Source of the DNA: Janthinobacterium sp.
Lineage (GTDB): Bacteria > Pseudomonadota > Gammaproteobacteria > Burkholderiales > Burkholderiaceae_D
Assembly (NCBI GenBank): GCA_025356595.1
Contig: JANXSQ010000293.1
Location: 1 to 33,526, forward strand
Length of the DNA stretch: 33,526 bases
Direction of reading: 5' to 3'
Part shown: positions 1 to 7,898 of the stretch, piece by piece
How positions within the stretch are numbered: the first letter of the stretch is position 1
Layout of the letters: each line of letters begins with the position of its first letter
The notes under the pieces: generated by a model
Told to the model about the DNA's origin: nothing
What the model saw: only the letters and a program-made list of their open reading frames with translations
The model's database searches: none
Translations under genes and position numbers: made by a program

Positions 1-63
1 GCGCCCGCCGCGCCCGCCGCCGAGGCCAAGAGCTCGGCGCCGGCGCCCGCCAAGGCGGACTGA
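1..63 (+). CDS. C-terminal end of a probable FmdB-family zinc-ribbon protein (partial)
   Basis: Only the last 20 codons and a TGA stop are inside the window, so the gene is cut by the left edge. The visible tail is low complexity, made of Ala, Pro, Lys and Ser, and ends in Lys-Ala-Asp. It carries no domain. The call is inferred from context: in many betaproteobacteria a small FmdB-type zinc-ribbon gene with an Ala/Pro/Lys-rich tail stands directly before DUF502 and aspS, the order seen here. It lies 58 bp before the DUF502 gene on the same strand and is probably co-transcribed with it. Any other protein with a disordered tail would look the same. Confidence 0.5.
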   Translation, partial: APAAPAAEAKSSAPAPAKAD

Positions 64-121
64 GTTGCATCGATGGGGGCCGGCGCGAGCCGCCCCCACG
101 CCACCATGAACAGAGAAATCA

Positions 122-721
122 ATGCGTAAATATTTCATTACCGGATTGCTGATTTTGGTTCCGTTGGCAATCACGGCCTGGGTCTTGAATCTGGTCATCA
201 GCACGATGGACCAGTCGCTGCTGCTGGTGCCCGAGCGCTGGCAGCCGAAGGCGCTGTTCGGCTACGACATTCCGGGCCTGGGCACGATCCTGACGGTGCT
301 GGTGGTCTTCCTCACCGGTTTGCTGACCAGCAATCTGGTGGGCAACTACGTGGTGCGCGTGTGGGAAAAGGTCTTGCAGCGCATTCCCATCGTGAACTCC
401 CTGTACGGCAGCGTCAAGCAAGTGTCGGACACGCTGTTCTCCTCGTCCGGCAACGCCTTCCGCAAGGCGGTGCTGGTGCCGTATCCGCACGCGAATTCCT
501 GGACCATCGCCTTCCTGACCGGCGTGCCGGGCGGCGACGTGAAGAACCATCTGGTGGGCGACTTCGTCAGCGTGTATGTGCCGACGACGCCGAACCCGAC
601 CTCGGGATTTTTCCTGATGATGGCGCGCAGCGACGTCGTCGAGCTCGACATGAGCGTCGACGCCGCCCTCAAGTACATCGTCTCCATGGGCGTCGTGGCG
701 CCCGAGGCGGCCAAAGAATAA
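122..721 (+). CDS. DUF502 family inner-membrane protein
   Basis: A 199-residue protein of the DUF502 family, whose biochemical role is not established. A first transmembrane segment covers about residues 5-25, directly after a short basic start (MRKYF), and a second covers about 50-75 (Leu/Val/Thr-rich, after the Gly-Leu-Gly turn). The rest is a soluble domain containing the family's PIVxSxYxxVKQ-type segment near residues 88-100 and a Pro-Tyr-Pro-His stretch near 119. The length is usual for the family. ATG at 122 is preceded only by a weak purine-rich site (AGAGAA). The gene stands 63 bp before aspS and after the FmdB-like tail, an arrangement common in betaproteobacteria that suggests a housekeeping operon. 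Confidence 0.9.
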   Translation: MRKYFITGLLILVPLAITAWVLNLVISTMDQSLLLVPERWQPKALFGYDIPGLGTILTVLVVFLTGLLTSNLVGNYVVRVWEKVLQRIPIVNSLYGSVKQVSDTLFSSSGNAFRKAVLVPYPHANSWTIAFLTGVPGGDVKNHLVGDFVSVYVPTTPNPTSGFFLMMARSDVVELDMSVDAALKYIVSMGVVAPEAAKE

Positions 722-724
722 ACG

Positions 725-748
725 GCGCGCGTCTCCGGAGAGGCGCGC
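725..748. other. 24-bp near-perfect palindrome between the DUF502 gene and aspS
   Basis: GCGCGCGTCTCC (725-736) faces GGAGAGGCGCGC (737-748) with one mismatched pair, so it can fold into a strong hairpin with a small loop four bases after the DUF502 stop. No T-run follows, so it is not a classical intrinsic terminator. It may be an mRNA-stability or processing structure separating DUF502 from aspS, or a DNA-binding palindrome. The structure is visible; the function is inferred. Confidence 0.45.
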
Positions 749-784
749 GGCCATCTGAACAATCTAACCTGGACTGAGAATTTT

Positions 785-2599
<1,815 letters not shown>

Positions 2600-2640
2600 A
2601 CTCCGCCTGGGCCGCCCCGGCGGCCCGACCGATGTGAGCA

Positions 2641-2674
2641 AAAAGGCGCGGGAGACTGCGCCTTTTCTTTTTTT
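2641..2674 (+). terminator. Rho-independent terminator after aspS
   Basis: AAAAGGCGC (2641-2649) pairs perfectly with GCGCCTTTT (2658-2666) around an 8-nt loop, and a CTTTTTTT tract follows. This is a textbook intrinsic terminator for the aspS operon. It ends 4 bp before the nudB ATG, so a transcript reaching nudB from upstream must read through it. Confidence 0.85.
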
Positions 2675-2678
2675 CGCC

Positions 2679-3128
2679 ATGAACCATAAAATCCCCGAAT
2701 CCGTCCTGGTCGTCATCCACACCGCCGCGCTGGAGGTGCTGCTCATCGAGCGCGCCGACCGTCCCGGCTTCTGGCAATCCGTGACCGGTTCGCTGGACGC
2801 CGTCGACGAGCCGCTGCCGGCCACGGCCGCGCGCGAGCTGTTCGAGGAAACCGGCATCGTCGCCGACGGCGCCGCCATCGCGCTGCGCGACTGGCACCTG
2901 TCCAACATCTACGAAATCTATCCGGTCTGGCGGCACCGCTACGCCCCCGGCGTGACGCGCAACACCGAGCACGTGTTCAGCGTCGCCGTGCCGCGCGACA
3001 TCGCCGTCACCCTGAGCCCGCGCGAACACCTGAACTATGTCTGGCTGCCGTATCTGGAGGCGGCCGACAAATGTTTTTCATCCTCCAACGCGGAAGCCCT
3101 GCTGCAACTGCCCCAGCACGTCAAGTAA
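2679..3128 (+). CDS. nudB: Dihydroneopterin triphosphate diphosphatase (Nudix)
   Basis: A 149-residue Nudix hydrolase matching NudB, which removes pyrophosphate from dihydroneopterin triphosphate in folate synthesis. The start (KIPESVLVVIHT) is typical of betaproteobacterial NudB. The Nudix box lies at residues 37-60: Gly37, Glu44, Arg52-Glu53, Glu56-Glu57 and Gly59. One extra residue separates Gly37 and Glu44 compared with the standard G-x5-E spacing. The reading frame extends upstream to GTG 2634, but that part encodes the terminator stem, so ATG 2679 is preferred. No Shine-Dalgarno precedes it, which is odd. Position after aspS is a common order in this group. Another Nudix substrate cannot be excluded. 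Confidence 0.88.
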   Translation: MNHKIPESVLVVIHTAALEVLLIERADRPGFWQSVTGSLDAVDEPLPATAARELFEETGIVADGAAIALRDWHLSNIYEIYPVWRHRYAPGVTRNTEHVFSVAVPRDIAVTLSPREHLNYVWLPYLEAADKCFSSSNAEALLQLPQHVK

Positions 3129-3145
3129 GCGCGCCCTTGTCGAAC

Positions 3146-3174
3146 TTGTCAAAATGAATTACTAAAAACAACAT
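3146..3174 (+). promoter_or_regulatory. Possible sigma70 promoter for the M48 peptidase gene
   Basis: TTGTCA (3146-3151) and CAACAT (3169-3174) are 17 bp apart inside an AT-rich island (about 3143-3180) that stands out in this GC-rich sequence. The -10 match is poor (3 of 6). A second possible -10, TAGACT, is at 3183-3188. The AT-rich island is clear; the exact elements are uncertain. Confidence 0.3.
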
Positions 3175-3271
3175 CTTTCCTGTAGACTGCCGGCCTGATC
3201 GCGCGTCGGGCGTGTCGCCGGCGGCGGCGCGCCCGCGCCGCGCCGCTTAATGTCATTCGATGAGGTGATGC

Positions 3272-4525
3272 ATGGACGTTGGTTCTGTAATGTTGCGCGA
3301 CAATCCGCCGTTCTCCAGCCCCGGCAAGATCCGGGCGTATGCGAAAGAACGCACGCTGTTCAAAATCCTGCTGGTCTTCGCGGCGCTGTTCTGGCTGCTG
3401 CTGACGGTGGTGACGGTCGGCATCGTCTGGCTGATCCTGCCGCTGATGTATGTGTTCGGCCTGGCGGCCCATTCCTATTTCATCTCCAATCTGCAGGGCA
3501 ACGGCGTGCATGTGGGCGCGGCGCAATTTCCGCAGCTGCATGAACGCTTCCAGGCCTGCTGCCGGGCGGTCGGCCTGGAGCGGGAGCCGGAGTTCTACCT
3601 GATGAGCGGCAACGGCGTGCTGAACGCCTTCGCCACGCGCTTTCTGCGCCGCTATTACGTGGTGCTGTTGTCGGATGTCGTCGACGCGCTGGAGGACGAC
3701 CAGGACGCGCTGAATTTCTACATCGGCCACGAATTGGGCCATATCGCCCGGAAGCACCTGGCGCGCCACTGGTGGATCAGCGTCGTCACGCTGACGCCGC
3801 TGCTCGGCGCCGCCTATGCGCGGGCGCGCGAATACACCTGCGACCAGTACGGCCTGGCGTGCTGCAAGGACAGCGCCAGCGCGATGCGGGCGCTGGCCGT
3901 GCTGGCCGCCGGCGGCCAGCGCTGGAAGAGCGTCAATCTGGAGGCGTACATCGCCCAGGCCGAACGCAGCGGCGGCTTCTGGATGTCGCTCAATGAGCTC
4001 ACCGCCGACTACCCGTGGTTGTGCAAGCGCGTCGCGCGCGTTCAGCGCGGCGACGCCGCCCAGTTTCCGCGCCGCCACGGCATGGCCTGGGCGCTGGCGG
4101 CGCTGGTGCCGAACACCGGCTTCGGCGTCATCGGCGGCCTGATCCTCTACATTTACGTCGGCAGCATAGGCGCCGGCGTCGCCATTCCCGCCTACAAGGC
4201 CTATGTGGAAAAGGCCCGCGTGGCGCAACAGCGGCTGGCCTACGACGCGGCCTACGCCAGCGGCGCGGCGGCGGCCGACAAGGTCGGACACTTCCTCGTC
4301 GAGCACCAGCGCTTGCCGCTGACGGCGCGCGAGGCCGGCTTCGCGGCCGGCGCCCGGATCGACATCGACGCCGGCGACGGCCGCCTCAGCGTGCCCCTGG
4401 CCGCGCCGCTCCAGCATCTGGCGCTGTACTTCACGCCCAGCATGGGGGGCGCGGCGGTGACGTGGGTGTGCAGCGCGGACGCCGGCGCGCCGGCCGAGGC
4501 CTTGCCGCCCGAGTGCCGCCCCTGA
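3272..4525 (+). CDS. M48-type zinc metallopeptidase with C-terminal type IV pilin-like domain
   Basis: A 417-residue membrane protein. One or two membrane segments cover about residues 30-68. A gluzincin domain follows with HELGH at 153-157 and a probable third zinc ligand, Glu187 (REYTCDQYG), as in M48/HtpX-type peptidases. After residue 270 comes a second module that reads like a type IV pilin: Gly-Phe at 283-284, a hydrophobic stretch, IPAYKAYVEKARV at 305-317, a soluble part, and a C-terminus with Cys400 (TWVC) and Cys415 (LPPECR) resembling the pilin disulfide loop. The pilin Glu5 equivalent is Gly. ATG 3272 has GAGGTG 4 nt upstream; ATG 3290 is an alternative. It stands alone between nudB and the EEP gene. 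The peptidase call is firm. The pilin homology was judged by eye, and the substrate is unknown. Confidence 0.85.
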   Translation: MDVGSVMLRDNPPFSSPGKIRAYAKERTLFKILLVFAALFWLLLTVVTVGIVWLILPLMYVFGLAAHSYFISNLQGNGVHVGAAQFPQLHERFQACCRAVGLEREPEFYLMSGNGVLNAFATRFLRRYYVVLLSDVVDALEDDQDALNFYIGHELGHIARKHLARHWWISVVTLTPLLGAAYARAREYTCDQYGLACCKDSASAMRALAVLAAGGQRWKSVNLEAYIAQAERSGGFWMSLNELTADYPWLCKRVARVQRGDAAQFPRRHGMAWALAALVPNTGFGVIGGLILYIYVGSIGAGVAIPAYKAYVEKARVAQQRLAYDAAYASGAAAADKVGHFLVEHQRLPLTAREAGFAAGARIDIDAGDGRLSVPLAAPLQHLALYFTPSMGGAAVTWVCSADAGAPAEALPPECRP

Positions 4526-4603
4526 GGCGCCCGGCGCGGCGGGCCTTGTGGCGCCAATCCACCGGGCACGATTGAGTTGTGCCGGAAAGCGCGGGCTTGG
4601 GGG

Positions 4604-4616
4604 TAGAATCACCACA
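4604..4616 (+). promoter_or_regulatory. -10 box TAGAAT placed for a leaderless EEP transcript
   Basis: TAGAAT (4604-4609) is a 5 of 6 match to the sigma70 -10 element and ends 6 bp before the ATG at 4616. Transcription would therefore start at or next to the start codon. There is no Shine-Dalgarno before the ATG. The -35 is weak (TTGTGC at 4577-4582, 21 bp away). Confidence 0.5.
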
Positions 4617-5431
4617 TGAAAATCCGCGTAGCAACATACAACATCCATAAAGGCGTTTCCGCCGTGCGCGGTTTGCCCCGCGTGCACGCCTTGAAGCAGG
4701 CCATCGGCCTGTTCGAGGCCGAGGTGGTCTTCCTGCAGGAGGTGCAGGGCCGGCACGACCGCAACGCCGCCCAGTTCGGCGCCGAGAGCCAGGGCCACAA
4801 GCATTGGCCGGAAACGGCCCAGCACGAGTTCTTCGCCGGCGCCGGCCAGCACGCGGCCTACGGCATGAACGCCGTCTACGACCACGGCCACCACGGCAAC
4901 GCCCTGCTGAGCGCCTATCCGATCGCCTCCAGCCGCAACCACGACGTCTCCGACCACGCCTACGAGCAGCGCGGCATCCTGCACTGCGTGCTGCAGACGC
5001 CGGACGCCGAGGTGCATTGCTATGTCGTCCACCTGGGCCTGTTCGAGTCCGGCCGCGGGCGCCAGACCGAGGCCCTGATCGAGGCCGTGCTGGCCTCGGC
5101 GCCGGCCGGCGAACCGGTCATCATCGCCGGCGACTTCAACGACTGGCGCAACAACCTCAGCGACAAGCTGCGCAAGGCGCTGGGCGTGGTCGAGGTGTTC
5201 GACCAGCGCGACTCGCGCTCGGCCCTGGGCGACCTGGTGCGGCAGATGGCGCGCCGCCCGGCCGCCGCGCCGGCGCCGGCGCGCACCTTTCCGGCCGCCT
5301 TGCCGTGGTTCCGCCTCGACCGCATCTATGTGCGCGGCTTCAAGGTCGAGACGGCGCAGGTGATGCACGGCAGCCTGTGGGCGAAACTGTCGGACCACGC
5401 GCCCATCGTCGCTTCGCTGACTTTGGCCTAG
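4616..5431 (+). CDS. Endonuclease/exonuclease/phosphatase (EEP) family hydrolase, YbhP-like
   Basis: A 271-residue protein of the EEP fold (DNase I/AP endonuclease/inositol phosphatase superfamily), metal dependent. Motifs in order: TYNIHKG near 7-13, the metal-binding Glu in LQEVQ near 41-45, HGNALLS near 93, HLGLFE near 140, GDFND near 175, and the catalytic SDHAPI near the end. No signal peptide is seen. It is followed 8 bp later by clsB. In E. coli the equivalent pair is ybhP-clsB, so a role linked to phospholipid or phosphodiester metabolism is plausible, but the substrate is not known. The start is ATG 4616 without a ribosome binding site, consistent with a leaderless mRNA. Confidence 0.9.
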   Translation: MKIRVATYNIHKGVSAVRGLPRVHALKQAIGLFEAEVVFLQEVQGRHDRNAAQFGAESQGHKHWPETAQHEFFAGAGQHAAYGMNAVYDHGHHGNALLSAYPIASSRNHDVSDHAYEQRGILHCVLQTPDAEVHCYVVHLGLFESGRGRQTEALIEAVLASAPAGEPVIIAGDFNDWRNNLSDKLRKALGVVEVFDQRDSRSALGDLVRQMARRPAAAPAPARTFPAALPWFRLDRIYVRGFKVETAQVMHGSLWAKLSDHAPIVASLTLA

Positions 5432-5439
5432 GAGCGGCC

Positions 5440-6603
5440 GTGCGCTCCGTCAATTTCATCGCCGACAACGACATCGAGCTGCTCCATTGCGGCACCGAGT
5501 ATTTCCCCGCCCTCATCGCGGCCATCGACGCGGCCCGCTACGACATTTATTTCGAAACCTATATCTTCGCCGCCGACGCCACCGGCGCGGCCGTGCAGGC
5601 GGCCCTGGCGCGCGCCGCCGGCCGCGGCGTGCAGGTGTGCATGATCACCGACTGGTTCGGCACCGGCAACGCGCGCGTCCAGCGCATGCACGCCGCGTTG
5701 CAGGCGGCGCAGGTGCAGCACCGCATCTTCAATCCCTGGTTCCGCCGCGGCGTGACGCGCAGCCACCGCAAGATCTGCGTCGTCGACCGCGAGCTGGCCT
5801 TCGTCGGCGGCATCAACATCAACGACGATATGTTCTGCGACCACAACCACAGCCTGCAACTGGCGGCGCCGCGCTGGGACTTCGCCGTGCTGGTGCGCGG
5901 CCCGCTGGTGCACACCATCCACCAGGAGGCGCAGGCGCAGTGGGCGCGCCTGGGCAAGCTGGGCCTGTTCAAGCGCCTGCACCTGTTCCGCGAGCTGCGC
6001 GCCGTCACCAAGGCGCAGGCGCACAGCGTCGTCGCGGCCGGCTTCGTGGTGCGCGACAATCTGCGCAACCGCCGCACCATCCAGCGCGCCTACCTGCAGG
6101 CGCTGGGCCGGGCCAAACACAGCGTGCTGCTGGCCAATCCGTATTTCGCGCCGGGGCGCAAGTTCCGCGAGGCGCTGGCCTCGGCCGCCCGCCGCGGCGT
6201 CGAGGTGGTGCTCTTGATCGGCGTCGGCGAGATCTGGCTGCAGGACGCCGTGGCCCACTCCTTCTATCCGAAGCTGCTGGAGGCCGGCGTCAAGGTGGTC
6301 GAGTACCACAAGACGCAGTTGCACGCCAAGGTGGCCGTGGTCGACGCCGAGTGGGCCACGGTCGGCTCGAGCAACGTCGACGGCCTGAGCCTGTTCCTGA
6401 ACCAGGAGGCGAACGTGGTCATCAAGGACGCCGGCTTCGCCCAGGCCCTGCGCGCGCACATCGAGGCGGCCGTCGCCGAGGGCGTCGTCATCCACCAGGA
6501 CGACTTCGCCCACGTTGGCCGCTGGCGCCGCCTCGGCTACGAGGCCGCTTTCATTCTTTATAAACTGGCGATGCGCGTTTTCGCCATCGGCAAATACGCC
6601 TAG
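5440..6603 (+). CDS. clsB: Cardiolipin synthase B (phospholipase D family)
   Basis: A 387-residue phospholipase D-type enzyme that makes cardiolipin by transferring phosphatidyl groups at the inner membrane. Two HKD motifs are visible: HRKICVVD near residue 108 and HAKVAVVD near 292, each followed by the usual Gly-rich turn (VGG, VGSSN). No long N-terminal membrane segments are present, as in ClsB rather than ClsA. The start is GTG 5440, chosen because AGGAG at 5430-5434 overlaps the stop codon of the EEP gene with 5-nt spacing. This implies coupled translation. The frame stays open further upstream but only overlaps the EEP gene. The C-terminus (YEAAFILYKLAMRVF) may associate with the membrane. 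Confidence 0.92.
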   Translation: MRSVNFIADNDIELLHCGTEYFPALIAAIDAARYDIYFETYIFAADATGAAVQAALARAAGRGVQVCMITDWFGTGNARVQRMHAALQAAQVQHRIFNPWFRRGVTRSHRKICVVDRELAFVGGININDDMFCDHNHSLQLAAPRWDFAVLVRGPLVHTIHQEAQAQWARLGKLGLFKRLHLFRELRAVTKAQAHSVVAAGFVVRDNLRNRRTIQRAYLQALGRAKHSVLLANPYFAPGRKFREALASAARRGVEVVLLIGVGEIWLQDAVAHSFYPKLLEAGVKVVEYHKTQLHAKVAVVDAEWATVGSSNVDGLSLFLNQEANVVIKDAGFAQALRAHIEAAVAEGVVIHQDDFAHVGRWRRLGYEAAFILYKLAMRVFAIGKYA

Positions 6604-6609
6604 ACCATC

Positions 6610-6993
6610 ATGACCGACACCGTACGCATCGACAAATGGCTGTGGGCCGCGCGCTTCTTCAAGACCCGTTCGCTGGCCACGGACGCCGTCGACAAGGGCA
6701 AGGTGCGCCTGCGCGAGGAGCGCGTGAAGCCGGCGCGGCCGCTGCGCCCCGGCGACGAATTGTTCATCGACAACGGCGCCGACAGTTGGGAGGTGCGCGT
6801 GCTGGGCCTGTCCGAGCAGCGCGGCAGCGCCCCCGTGGCGCGCCTGTTGTACGCGGAAACGCCGGCCAGCGCGGCGCGCCGCGCCCACGAGGCGGAGCAG
6901 CACAAACTGTTCCGCGAACCGGGCGCGGCCATCAAGGGCAGGCCAAGCAAGCGCGACCGGCGCCAGTTGAGCAAGGCCAGCGGCGCGGACTAG
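6610..6993 (+). CDS. hslR: S4-domain RNA-binding protein, Hsp15 (HslR) type
   Basis: A 127-residue protein with an N-terminal S4 RNA-binding domain (IRIDKWLW-like start at residues 6-13, AARFFKTRSLATDAV, then KVRLREERVKPARPL). The C-terminus is highly basic (KGRPSKRDRRQL), matching Hsp15/HslR. That protein binds free 50S subunits carrying a nascent chain and helps recycle stalled ribosomes. It starts 6 bp after the clsB stop, probably in the same transcript; no clear Shine-Dalgarno is seen before ATG 6610. The length is near that of E. coli Hsp15. Confidence 0.9.
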   Translation: MTDTVRIDKWLWAARFFKTRSLATDAVDKGKVRLREERVKPARPLRPGDELFIDNGADSWEVRVLGLSEQRGSAPVARLLYAETPASAARRAHEAEQHKLFREPGAAIKGRPSKRDRRQLSKASGAD

Positions 6994-7007
6994 GCGCGCG
7001 CCGGGCG

Positions 7008-7025
7008 CGGCGCCGATTGGCGCCG
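7008..7025 (+). terminator. GC-rich hairpin after hslR, possible weak terminator
   Basis: CGGCGCC (7008-7014) pairs perfectly with GGCGCCG (7019-7025) around a GATT loop, 14 bp after the hslR stop. No T-run follows, so termination may be weak or Rho-assisted. Confidence 0.35.
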
Positions 7026-7059
7026 GGCGGGAATAGAACCGCGCCTCTAAAGTTCCCGT

Positions 7060-7099
7060 TTGACTTTTATGCCCCGGTGGATAATAGTACGAGCGTTCG
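7060..7099 (+). promoter_or_regulatory. Promoter and candidate operator upstream of the TetR gene
   Basis: TTGACT (7060-7065) is a good -35. Possible -10 boxes are GATAAT (7080-7085, 5 of 6 but only 14 bp away) or TAATAG (7082-7087, 16 bp). Directly downstream is CGAGCGTTCG (7090-7099), a palindrome with one mismatched symmetric pair, placed at the expected transcription start. It has the look of a TetR-family operator, so autoregulation is likely. The leader to ATG 7201 would be about 105 nt. Confidence 0.45.
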
Positions 7100-7200
7100 G
7101 ATTTTTTTTGCATGAAGCGGGCTCAACTCGATGCGGACGTGTACTCCACTAGAAACTCTGCTTTTTGAACGGAACCATCATCAATACCTCAATTAAATTT

Positions 7201-7827
7201 ATGCGCAAGGGTGAACTGACCCGCGCCGCCATTCTCGACGTGGCGCTGGACTTGTCCAGCCGCGACGGCCTGGAGGGCCTGACCATCGGCTTGCTGGCGG
7301 ATCGTATGAACATGAGCAAGTCCGGCGTGTTCGCCCACTTCGGTTCGCGCGAAGACTTGCAGATGGAAGTGCTGAAGCTGTACCACCACCGTTTCGAGCA
7401 GGAAGTGTTTTTCCCGAGTATGAAGGAGCCGCGCGGCATCCTGCGCCTGCAATCGATGTTCGCCCGCTGGATCAAGCGCGTCAGCGTGGAGATCGCCTCC
7501 GGCTGCATCTACATCAGCGGCGCGGTGGAGTACGACGACCGTCCGGGACCGATCCGCGAGGAACTGGTTTCGATGGTGCGGGCCTGGCAGGGCGCCTTGT
7601 TGCGCTGTGTACAGCAGGCGATCGAAGCGGGCCATTTGAAGCCCGACACCGACGCCCAGCAGATAGTGTATGAGATGTACGGTTTGATACTGGCACTGCA
7701 TCACGATGCGCGATTCCTGCGCATGCCGGGCAGCGTGGAGCGGGCCCGCCTGGGCTTTACCCGCCTGATCGAGAATTACCAGAACCCGCAGCCGAGCGCG
7801 CCGGCGGCTGCACAGCAGACTTCGTAA
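7201..7827 (+). CDS. TetR family regulator of the adjacent beta-oxidation genes
   Basis: A 208-residue TetR/AcrR-type repressor. The N-terminal helix-turn-helix covers about residues 8-52 (TRAAILDVALDL, then LLADRMNMSKSGVFAHFGS). The rest is the helical ligand-binding domain, with Cys100 (ASGCIYISGA) in the middle. It is co-directional with, and 71 bp before, the acyl-CoA dehydrogenase gene, so an acyl-CoA ligand and control of this locus are likely, as for the FadP-type TetR regulators described in betaproteobacteria (inference). ATG 7201 is preferred because the HTH domain starts right after it. The frame continues to TTG 7165, and neither start has a clear Shine-Dalgarno. Confidence 0.88.
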   Translation: MRKGELTRAAILDVALDLSSRDGLEGLTIGLLADRMNMSKSGVFAHFGSREDLQMEVLKLYHHRFEQEVFFPSMKEPRGILRLQSMFARWIKRVSVEIASGCIYISGAVEYDDRPGPIREELVSMVRAWQGALLRCVQQAIEAGHLKPDTDAQQIVYEMYGLILALHHDARFLRMPGSVERARLGFTRLIENYQNPQPSAPAAAQQTS

Positions 7828-7865
7828 GCCGTTGCGCGGCAGGCCGCGCGCAGCCCGAGAATCAA

Positions 7866-7881
7866 CTATTTAGCTATTTAG
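7866..7881. repeat. 8-bp tandem repeat CTATTTAG x2 before the acyl-CoA dehydrogenase gene
   Basis: Two perfect adjacent copies of CTATTTAG lie just upstream of the AGGAGA ribosome binding site (7887-7892). A small hairpin, GCGCGG/CCGCGC at 7834-7849, precedes them. The AT-rich repeat may keep the translation start unstructured or bind a regulator. Confidence 0.5.
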
Positions 7882-7898
7882 CCGTCAGGAGAAAAATT

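Noticed and set aside
2634-2678. GTG start giving NudB 15 extra residues
   Set aside because: The extra codons are the aspS terminator stem and T-tract; NudB proteins normally begin near the KIPESVL segment.
3149-5398. Minus-strand open frame of about 750 codons opposite the M48 and EEP genes
   Set aside because: No recognisable domain and an unnatural amino-acid mix; it would cover two well-supported plus-strand genes.
4804-5439. Upstream extension of the clsB frame inside the EEP gene
   Set aside because: Arg/Gly/Pro-rich translation with no homology; GTG 5440 with AGGAG fits the ClsB start.
7165-7200. TTG start extending the TetR protein by 12 residues
   Set aside because: No ribosome binding site, and the HTH domain begins right after ATG 7201.
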